From: Lactobacillus sp. ESL0701
GTDB lineage: Bacteria > Bacillota > Bacilli > Lactobacillales > Lactobacillaceae
Direction of reading: 5' to 3'
DNA: 64,000 bases
Assembly (NCBI RefSeq): GCF_029433445.1
Contig: NZ_JAQTIC010000007.1
Coordinates: 28,360-92,359, forward strand
Position numbers and translations under genes: made by a program. The notes beneath the pieces were generated by a model. The model had not been told where the DNA came from. It saw nothing but the letters and a program-made list of their open reading frames with translations, and made no database searches. Position 1 is the stretch's first letter, and the number at the start of each line of letters is the position of its first letter. Positions 34,711 through 46,700 of this stretch are shown one piece after another.

Positions 34711-37700
34711 ATGTTAGGAAAAAACAATTTCTCTGAAAGAATTAATAAAATGGACATGCAAGCTAAGCAGGACCGTTTTTCGATTCGAAAATTAAGTGTT
34801 GGGGCAACTTCAGTGCTGCTGGGCTTCACTTTCTTCACTATGGGTGGACAAAATGTTCAAGCTGATACAGTCGATCCTAGCACTCAGGCTAAGGAAGTTG
34901 GACAAAATTCTCAGGCAAATAGTGCGGCTTCAGATGCTGAACAAAATATTACTGGGTCGCAAACACCTGCTGCTCAGTCTAAGCCTGCAGCAAAACTTGA
35001 TACTTATGATAAATTAAGTAAATTCTTGCGCGATGATGATCATGATACTGCATCAGACAAAGTTAATGATTCCAAGCCTGCTGGTAATGTGCCAATTGCT
35101 GCAGCTAATGGTACTGCAGATCAAACACCTACGGCAAATAAACCGGTTAATCAACCAATTGCTAATGAAAGTAGCACAGCAAATGGAGATACAGCTGCTA
35201 CTAGTGATAATTCTAAGTCAAGTACAACAGATAATATTACTTCAGACAATCCGGTTAAGCCAAATACAGCAGCCAGTGTAGGTAATTCGACTGCAGCAAC
35301 GGATAATAAGAATAAAGTTACTAATCAGCAAGATAAATTGACCTTTAATACCGAGTCTCAACAACCCAAAGATGGCAAGTCATTTGCGGATACTACTGAT
35401 GCGACTGTTTATGTTGCCAACTGGACAGACTTTCAAGCTGCATTGACTAATAAGAATATTCATGACATTGAAGTCATTAATAATCTTCAGGCACCAGGTA
35501 TTCCCGGAATGACTTTCGAAAATCGAATCACTATGCCAGCACGTAAAATTATTATTAGGTCTGGTGGCAGTAAGGTTCCTGATGGTGGTTATATTATTGA
35601 TTTTCGAATGTATGATCCTGAAGATCAAGACAACAGCCAGCAAGGTGAGATGGATATTACTTACCAAAACTTGCGTCTGTATTCTCAGACTTATCTGAGT
35701 GTTATGAACACAATTGATCAGACTAACAGTCCATCAAGAGTCACTTTTGACAATGTCCAATATACTGGCAGTCAGGTACTATATTCTGGACAATATACAG
35801 ATGTCCATATTAAAAACAACTTTATCGCTGATGTAGTTGCTTCATATAAAAATCCCTTGGACAGTACGGATACGGCTAATTGGTTAACTGAAGGCGGCAA
35901 TGGTCAACAGGCCTTTCAATTAATTGAAAACGGTGAAAAGATCACTTTTGAAGCAAATGCGAATGCTGTTCTATCAACTAGTGATGGTAATGTTATTCAA
36001 ATGAATAACAATGTTGGCAATGCTAATGCCGTTGACAATTATTACTTAGATGCTAATGGTAATCCAATTAGTATGATTAGCCAGGTTATCATTAAAGAAG
36101 GGGCACATGTTACTTTAAATCCGCGTAAAAATCCGGGTCAATGGGATGAAAATGCCGAAGGTACAACTAAAGCCAGCGGAATTGTTTTTCGTAATGGCTA
36201 CGGTAATATTATTGTTAACAAAGATGCTGTTTTAACAATTAATGTCGGTGCCGACGAAAATGGCTCGTTTACTTCTTTTAATGGTAACCTTGATCGTCAT
36301 CGTGCTACCGCGATTGATCTTAGTGTTATTGGGGGGACAATTAGCGTTGATGGTACGGTCAATATTAATACGAATGGCGACATTAGCTCTTACGGCAATT
36401 TAATCAATGATCGTGGTAATTTAGTAATTAATCCCCACGCTGAATTGAATATCACTGGTACCAATATGCAAAGTTACTCGGGAACTTTGGTTTCAATTGG
36501 GGGTAAAGCCGATTTAGAAAACGGTGCTTTTAACATTAGACTCACGGATCCTAGTGGTACAGATAATAAAGGTGCCGCAACAGGTGGTACTGGTAAAATT
36601 ACGTTAATTGATTCTTCTGCAGCAGGACTCACGGTCAACAACCCATCTTCACTGATTTTAGACGCGCACCTAAATACCAATCCAGATACAGCGATTGTTG
36701 GCAGTAACAAGATTATTATTCAAAATGTACGCCAAAACTTAAATCTTGGTGGCATGAACCTGTCATTGCCACCATTTCATAAGTTAGTAGTTCATCATTA
36801 TGATAATTATGGCATGAACCAAATTTTGGTTGACCAGCTTGAATTACTTAATGGTAAGAAAAAATTAACCGGTGATATTATTAATGCTTTAAAGAAGGAT
36901 CCGCAATTAGGTGCAATGCTTAGTAAGATTCCCGGCTTTGGTGACAAATTAGACAGTTTTAAAGATGAGACTTTTGATGAAATTTTTGCGGAGATTATTG
37001 AAGCAGCCTTTCTGAATTCGGCTAACCCTGGTTATAACAACATTGCCTTTGGTCCAGCTAATCCTGATGGCTTTTTGAATATTATCAATGCTCATGTATC
37101 TAAACCCGAAATTGATGATGGTTCAAGAACAGTTAGTGGTCAAGTCGTTAATTATACTGAAACAAAGGATGGCCCGACAAGTGACGGTATATTCCAAGGA
37201 ATTTTACCGGGTGGAACTTATGTTTACATTACCGCGGAAATTTTAAATAATGCTCAGTCTAAGAGCAAGGGAATTTGGGCTGATTCAAAACTTAGCGATG
37301 ATCCTTACGGTAATACTGATCTTGCGGATATGCATAACGGCTTTTCAACCGATAAGATCAATGTAACTTATCCATCAAGAGACAGCGATCCTGATTTACC
37401 TAAGAAGATGACTTTTGCAGCTAAGGTTAATCCAGATGGTAGCTTTAGTTTTACTTTACCAGCCAAGTTTACTGCTGGCTTGGAAAAAGGCGATGTTATC
37501 AAGTTAACACCAACTGCTAATTTCATTAGTTATGGTCCCCAAGATGCACCAGCCGTGCTTGACTTAGATATTCTTACAATTCAAGATGCTCAAAGTGCGG
37601 CTCAAGGAGCAATTAATCAAGCGACTAAAGATGCCCTTAATAAGGTTGATGCGGCGGCTAAAGCAGATCCAGACCAAACACCAGCACACCAGCAAAAATA

Positions 37701-40700
37701 TCAAGATTATAAAGATGCAATTAATAATGCATATGGGGATGCGTTAAAAACACCAGCAGAGGCTGCTGATCCCGCTTCAATTTATAATCCTAACAATGAT
37801 ATTAGTGAGATTAACCATCGTAAGCAAGCAGCTCTAGACAAGATTAATCTCACTGCCGCTAAGTCTCAAGCATACGGTGATGTCCAACAATATTTGGCAG
37901 CTGCTAAGAACGACTTGCATAATGCCCAAGTAACTGATGACACAACACTATCTACTGCTACTCAAAACGCAATTGCGGCAATTGATAATGCGACCGATCA
38001 AGAAGCAGTTAACGCGGCAGAAACAACTGCTAAAAAAGGTATTTTGGCAGATTACCAACAGGCGGTTCAAAATGCCCTTAAGAATTATCATTCTCCTGCA
38101 AATACAGATTTTACCAAGTTAAATTTGTCAGATTCACAAAAGTCAACTTATCAAGATGCCATTGATAGTGCCAGTAGCTTTGAAGGCTTAGCTTATAAGG
38201 GTGACGGAACTGAGTTTAATAATAGCGCGGCAATTTTAGCTGCTTATAAGCGAATTGATACGACCTATCGTAAAGCTAGAGCAACTTCTGCTTTACGTAA
38301 TTATCGTGACAGCGTCACTAAGAGATATCCAAAATTAGCAACTGAAATTAATGCTGCTTCTGCCAAACAAGAAGCTGTTATTCAAACTGAAACTAATGAC
38401 AGCAACTTGCAAGATAGTATTACTGATCCTGCTCATCCTGTTGAAGCAACTGATGCTAACCGCGCTAATGTTCCTGATGACCAAATTGGAATTGCTGGTA
38501 TTGACAATGCTGTGAAAACTTATAAGCAAGGTCTGCAAAATAACATCAACCAGCAACGTGATGATTTAAATAAAGAACTTGCTGATGTTCAAAATTTATT
38601 AAATAATCATAACGCAGGTAATAATTCTGATATTGCCAATGGTTTTAACGACTTAGCTAATGAACTAGCTGAAGCAGCAGCAATTGCTAAAGGTCAAGAC
38701 CAAGTAACTGCTGATGATCCAGCAGATGCTGGGACAATTGATAAGGGTAAAGATGGTGCTGCAACTGATGCTGCCCACCAAAAAGCGCAAGCCTTGCTTG
38801 ATGATGTTAATCATCGGCTTGTTGCATTAAAAGAATTAGAAAAATATGCTGCAGATGCTGCTAATAATAATCAACAGAATAAATCTGAAGTTGATCACGC
38901 TTTAATTGCTGCTGCTAAAGATATTTTCAAGGCTCCTAAGAATGAAGCAGGAAAAACGCCAATTACTGATGCTCTTAACAAGGGTAAAACGGCAGTTGAC
39001 AACGTTATTAAATATAATAGTGCTAAAGAAGAAATTGAAAATGCAGCTGCAGCTGCGCATGATCGTGTTAACAAGTCACATGCTACTCAGAAGCAAAAAG
39101 ATAAGTACAATCAAGAAATTGATGCCGCTAAGAATGCTGCATTAAATGAGCAAGCTGACAATAACGACAAATCATCAATTTATGACCCTAATATTGATAA
39201 TAATCCAGATGAGATTAATCATCGCAAACAGAGTGCAATTAATAAGATCAATGGTGCAGCTGGTAAGTCAGATCTTGACGGGTATGCAGAAGATGTTAAG
39301 CATGATTTAGGTATTAGTTCTGATGCTGATATTGCTGCGGCAACAATAGCTGGTGATAATGCTATTGATCAGATTAATTCTGATGCAAACGTTCCTACTG
39401 ATAACGACATTGCTAATGCTGAAGAAACAGCTAAGAACAATATTTTAGCTGCTGCTAAGAAAAATGCTGCTCAGCAACTGGCTGATAAAGAACAAGCGGT
39501 TGAAGACGCGCTTGATAAGTTACCAACTTTAACTGGTGATGATCTAGCTGCTGCTAAACAACAAGCAAAAGATCTGCTTCATAATGCTACGGATAATGGC
39601 TCGCAAGATCATGTGAATGCAGCTAATGATAAAGACGGCGTTAAGAATGCACTGCAAGATGGCTTAGCCGATCTTAATCATTTATTATTGACTGCAACTA
39701 ATAACGATCAAAAGCAGCAAGCAGTAAATGAAGTTAATCAAAAACGCGATCAGCTAATTAACGACATTAATGATCACCAGAAGTACCCTCATCTAGGTGA
39801 GCAGGAACGGCAAGATTTGATTGGACAAGCTAATGATGCTGCTAAACAAGGTACAGACAGTATTTTAAATGGTAAAGACACTGATGTTGATACTAATAAA
39901 AATACGGCTGAAAAGAATCTTGATAATATTCTAAATAATGCTAGTTCAATTGATACTGGCCATGGTAAGGAACTTGAAGCAGCGCGCCAACAAGCTTTGC
40001 AAGACTTGGCTGCTGCTAAACAGCAGGCTCATGATCGCGTTAATAAGTATTCTGATGATCAAGTTAGTCAAGAAAAGAAAAATAGTATTCTTAATCAAAT
40101 TGACCAAGATTACGAAGCAGCTAAGAATGCAATCAATACTGCCACCAATAATACAGACATTACTAATGCTGGGCAAAATGGTGCAGTTACAATGGGTAGT
40201 GATGCAGGAAAGGCTGATCTTGAAGCGGATAAGTCGGCTGCACTTAATGCCTTAGGCAAGCAGCGCGATCAGGATAAAAATGCAATCGATCAAGCTGCTA
40301 AAGACGGCAAGATAACACCGCAGCAGCAAAAGACCATGAAAGATAAGATTGATGGCTTTTACAATGATGGTGTTGCAGATATTAATAATGCTGAGGATTC
40401 TAATGACATTTCATTGGCTCAAGATACAGCAATTAACAAGATGGATAATGTTGTCAATGGAATTGATGATACAGCTTTAGCTAATGCCCATGATCAGGCA
40501 AATAATGCTTTAGATAATCTTGCGACTGATATTAAGAATCATATTGATGGTCTGCCTAACCTTGGTATTGATGAGAAGAATAAGCTTAAGCAGGATGTTG
40601 ATGATGCATTAGATGCTGCTCATGATGCTGTTAATAGTACCAAGACGCCAGCTGATGCCAATACAGCTTCGCAAGTTGGACAAAATAACCTTGCAACTAT

Positions 40701-43700
40701 TGCTAATAATGCCGATTTACAAAATGCCCAGAATGCTGCTAAGCAAAAGCTTGACGCTGAAAAATCTCGTGTTGATCAAGCATTAGATGGTTTAGAAAAT
40801 CTTGATCAAGCTAGCTTAGACGCATTAAAGCAGGATGTTAATGATGCTTATAATGCCGCTCTTAATCATGTTAAAAATCCTACTCCTGCAACTACAGCTC
40901 AGGTTAATAAGGATACTCAAGACGGCGTTGATGCTATGGATAATATCCTTAATCAAGCTCAGGGTTTAGATCAAGTTAAGACTAATGACAAACAGGATAT
41001 TGCTAATGCTGCCCAAGCTGCTAATGATCGCGTTGATCAGTCCGACTTAAGTGACCAGCAGAAGCAGACTGCTTATCAAGCTATTAATCAAGCTGCTAAT
41101 GCTGCTAAAGAAAAAATTAATAGCGCAAATAATCTCGATGCTGCTAACAATGAAAAGAAAACAGGTTTAGATGCAATTGCAGCTGCCGAAGCCGCCGCAA
41201 ATAAAGATTATCTCGATGGCTTAAAGCAGCAAGCAAATAATAAGATTGATAAAAACAGTGATGCCGCGAATAGTGCTCTTGATGATGAATGGAATAGTTT
41301 GAATGAAGCAGAGCAGGCAGTAGCTAAGCCAGCATTCGACCAAGCTCATAAAGACATTGAAGCGGCTAGAACCCAAGGGCATAATGATGTTACTGCTGCT
41401 AAAACCCCAGATGAGATTAACCAAGCAACTAATCAAACCAGACTTACCGTGATTGAAGCTAAAAAATCAGCCTTCTTAGCTTCAACTAAAGAGAAGGGCA
41501 AGCAAGCACTCCATGATTATGGTGAGCAAATTAAAAACCAATTGCCAGCAGAAGGTAAGTATCGCGATCAGGTAGATAAGTTGGTAGCTAATGGCTGCGA
41601 TGAAGTTGCTGATGATCAGACACCAGAAGCAGTTGCAGCTAGCGTTGCTAAATATCACAAGCTTGTTGATGGGATTAAGAATACTGCTGATTCAGATCAC
41701 CAAGAAGAAATCAATAATGCTAAACAAGAAGCTATTAAAAATGTAAATCAAGCTTTGAATGGTGATAGTACAACTGATGGCGCCATTAATGAAATTGACA
41801 AATTACCTAATTTAAGCAGTACTGAAAAAGCTAAGTATGAACAGCAAGCTCAAGATGCTCATGATGATTACGTTGATAATGTTAATGGGGATGATAATGT
41901 CGATAAAATTCATACAGATCGGGATGCTGGCATCAATAAGATTAATGAAGCATTGCAAGCAGCTAAATTGCAGGATCATAAAAATGATGCTAAGAAGCAG
42001 ATTGAACAAGCCCGTCAAGAAGCTGTTGACAAGATTAATCATGATGCCAATCTAACAAATAAGCAAAAGCAAGCAGCTATTGATCAAATTAACAATGCTG
42101 CTTCTGAAGATTTTAATGGTGGGAAGTACCAAGTTGATAATTCTAAGGATCAAACTGCCATTGATGCGATTGTTGATAGTACTAAGAATAATTTTAATAA
42201 TATTATTAATAGCGCCAAAGACGCTTCCTTGCAAGAAGCAAAAACTGATGCCAAAAATCGGCTAAAAGCAATTGCTGATCAGCTTAATAAGCAGATTAAC
42301 AATGATCGAAATGCTGGTAAATTAAGTTCTACCCAAGCTGATGAGTTGCTTACAGCTATTGATCATGATTTAACGGCTGCTAATAATCAGATTGATAGCG
42401 CTACTGATCAAGATGCTGTACAAAGCGCTGAAGGTAATGGCGAATTGGCATTAGATAATGATGGTAGCAATATTAATAAAGACGAAGCCCAAAAGGCTGA
42501 CCTTGATGCGATTGCCGCTGCCGCTAATGCTGCTAATGACAAGATTGCCCAATATGTAAAAGATCATCCGGGGATGACTCCCGAGCAAATTAAGCATCTT
42601 AAAGATGAAGTAGCCAACATTTTAAATAGTACAAACAATGCAATTAATTCTCACCGCGGCGATGCAACTAATGCCATTAATAATATGAATGATGCATTGG
42701 TCAGTGGTAAGAAGAAGATGGCTCAGCTTACTAATCGGTGGAATTCGAAGAATGATGCTGTTAATCGGCTTACTGAACATGCTAAAGATGTTGAAAATGG
42801 ATTAACTCATGATAAGTATCCTAACTTAAGTGATAGCGACCTAGCCGATGCCTTGCAGGAAGTTGAAGCAGCCTTTCATCAAGGCAAAGAAGATATTTTT
42901 GGTGCAGGCAAGACTGATGACCTTGATACAGTCGAACATAATGCTGAAAACAATATTGACAAAGCACTTTGGAAATATGATTTGGCTAATGAAAAGAGCA
43001 AAGAAATTGCTAAATTAAATCAACATGCCAAGGATCAGGCTGGAGCAATTAATGATTTACCAGGATTAACTGCTGCTGAAAAGCAAGACTATCAAGATAA
43101 GATTGAAGCTGCTCGTAAGAAGGCTGCTGATAAGATTACCGATACCAACTTACCGCAGAATCCAAGTGCGGCAGACCGTGATAATGCTCTTAATAACATT
43201 ACAAATGCTGAACAAGGTAAACCAACTAATAATGAGGTGGCTGATTATGGTGAAGTTGAAATTGACCGGCTTTTAAATGAAGCAAAATTGAATAGTCGCA
43301 AACAACATGCCATTAACGATCTTGATGATTATGGCTCAAGTGTTAAGGACAAGAATCCAGCAGTAGATCAAGCTGCAATTGATAAAATTGTTCATGATGC
43401 TAAACAAGATATTAGTAATGCTCCTTCAACAGATCCGGCAACTGCTAACTCGCCAGAAGCAATTACTGCAGCTGCCAAACAAAAAATTGACAAACTGGTT
43501 AGTGATTCTAAAAAGGATCAAGACAGGGATGCAGCACAAAAACAATTAGCAAGTGAAAAAGCTGACGCTGATGAAATTATTGATCGTTCTCAATTAACTA
43601 GTCAGCAAAAGACTGCAGCTCATAAGAAGCTGCAAGATCTGTATGATGAAATGGTTAGCCGCTTAAATAGCGCTACTAAAGATGAAAATGGTCAGGAATT

Positions 43701-46700
43701 ATCGGCCAATGCCTATAATGAAGCAGTTAAACAAATTAATCATGACTATCAAACTTTGATTAATCGCGTTTTGAGTGAAAACCCAGATACAGCTCATTAT
43801 CCTTGGTTTGATAATGAAGCTGACAATGCTCACAAGGACTTGAGTGATAAGTGGCATGGTCTTGAAAACGGCTTATCTGATAAGCAGAAAGATAAGTACC
43901 AGGACTTAATTGATACAGTAAATAACAGTATTGCTCAACTTGATAAATCCCAAACGGGTCATAAGACTACAATTGCCGCTGCAACAGATGCCTATGATGA
44001 TGGGTTAACAGCTTTGAATAAGTTAAAAGCAATCAAGGATGTTGAGGATGCAGAAGCTGCAGCCAATAGAGCAATTGACAAGACTAATTTGACAGATAAG
44101 CAGAAGCAAACTTATAAAGACCAAGTTAAGCAAAATGCGGATAAGACTATTGCCGATATCAATGGGGTTGTTCCAACTGCCAGTGACCAGCCAGGTAATC
44201 AAGATAAGATTGATACTGCCAAGCAAAATGACATTGATAAAATTGTTAACGCCGCCGGTACGGCAAATGCTGGAGCCTTAGCTGATGCCCGCCAAAAAGC
44301 TAAACAAGCAATTGATGACGCCTATAATGCCGCTAAGCAAAAGCTAGGCAACGCTTATCAACCAGGTGGTGCTCTTGATCAAGCTCATGAACATGAATTA
44401 GCTAAATTACCAGGCTTGTCATATGATGCGCTTCAAGATCAAACTGCAGCTATTAAGAATGTTGATCAGGGTGCAGTAGATGATGCCGCTAGTTACGCAA
44501 ATAGCCAAATTGACAACTTAAAACACCAAGATGGAACTAGTTATACTGCTGATGAAAAGCAGGCTTTAAAACATCAAGTAGCTAAGAATCAAGCAGCTGG
44601 TAAAGATGCAATTGATCAGGCAACTGTTACACCAGATACGGCGTCAACTGCACGTGATCACGCAATTGACCAGCTTAAGGATGATTATACAAATCAGGAC
44701 AGCATTGAAGATATTTTAGCTAAAGATCAAGCAGTTAGTCTTGATCGTGTTAAAGAACAAGCTGAAAAAGATTTACAAACTGTCTATCAAGCTGCTAAAA
44801 ACAATTTGCCTAATGGCGCAGATACTACTAATCTTGATAATGCGTTCAATCATCATGCACCGATTACTGGTGATAGTGCTGCAGCTATTAAAGAAGCTGC
44901 TAAAAAGGTCGAGCAGGAAATTGCCAAGGGTGCCATCAAAGATGCTGCTAATGCTGCTAAAAATAATATTAAGCATTTGAAACACAAAGATGGCTCAGCT
45001 TACACTGCTGATGAGCAGGCTGCTTTGAATAATTTGATTGATCAAAACGCTGCTAGTGCAAACGGGACTGCTGAAAAGCCAGGGACAATTGCTGCTGCTA
45101 ATGCCAATCCAAGCGATTTATCAGAACTAGGGGCATCTAAGTCTAAAGATAATACCATTGTTAGTGGCGCTTTAAATAACGCTTTGGATACGATTGCCGC
45201 AAATAGTTCTGGTAACTCTGATACTGACCAAACTGCACTAAATACTGATAAGAATCTTGTGGTTGATGCCAAAGACAAGGCTAAGCAAGATGTTATCCAG
45301 GCTGGTCAAGATGCCGCTGCTGCAGTTGACAAGCTAACTAATCACAAAGATGGCACTCCTTATACTGATACTGAAAAGCAAGCGATAAAGGATGCCATCC
45401 AACATGAAGTTGATCAGGCAAATAATGCTGATACTGGTTCAATTAATCAAGCCAATACAGCTGCTGACGTTGATACTGCTAAAAACAATGCCATCAATGC
45501 AATTAATAAGTTCAAAGATGACAGTGATAGCAATAATGAAAATTCACTGGCACCAATTGTTAACGGCAATTCAGCCGTTCAAAAGGAACGAAAAGACAAG
45601 CAGACCGCGCGTGATGATATTTCTGCCGCCGCTGATAAAGCTCGTCAAGATTTAGGCGCCAAAAAGGGGAGTAAGGAAGCAGCTGCCATTGACAAGGCAG
45701 AACAAGATGCATTGAATGCAATTAATCAGGTAACTGATGGCAAGTACACAGCTGCTGAAAATTCAGGTTTAGCTAATGTTGTTGAAGCTGAGAAGAATAC
45801 TGTTAAAGAAGAACTCGGCAGTAATTCAGCAGGGCTTGATGCGATTTCAAGTAGCGATACCAACCGTGATAATGTTACTGGCAAGCAAGATGCGATTAAG
45901 GAAGCCTATCATGCAGCTAAGGTTGCTGGCGCAAAGAAGCAGGCTGCAGACAAGTTAACGGCAGTATATAAGGCAGCTAAAGAAAAACTAGGTGCTAATG
46001 CTGATACTTCAGCCTTAGATAGAAGTTATCAAGCAGCACTGAATAACTTAGCGGGCGATACAGATGATGATCTTAACAAGTCAGAACTAGCTGGTGAACG
46101 TTCGATTGGTAAAGGTGCTGTTCAAAGTGCCTACGATACGGCAGCTAAGAAGATTGATCAAATGTGGCCCAATGATAATTCACAAACTGCTAAGGATAAG
46201 AAAAACGCCTTATTAGTTGCTGCCCAAGGCTTGCTTGATGAAGCCAACGAAGCTGATAATGGGACAATTGACCAAGCTCAGCGTTCGACTGGGGTTAGTG
46301 CTGCTCGAAACGATGCTATTGATAAGATCAAGGGACTTCATTCTGATAAAGATACAATCAATAACATTGTTGATAATGATCAAGTAGTCCAGATTGACAA
46401 GGCTCATGATACAGCTGTTGCCAGCGGTGCCGATCAAGACAAGGTTCAGCAGGTTCGTGATGATACAGCTAAGCAAATTAAGCATGATTTGCAAACTGGT
46501 GATAAAGAAGCAGCCAAAGAACATGAATTGGCTGGTGAAAAAGAAATTGCCAAATTAACTGTTCAAGGGGCTGCTGATAAAGCCAAGGACAAGATTAACC
46601 ACTTAGACTGCAGTGAAGCAGCTAAACAACACTTGCAAGATGAAGTTGATAATTTAGTCGCTGCTACTAATGGCAACCAAGGTACGATAGATCACGCGGC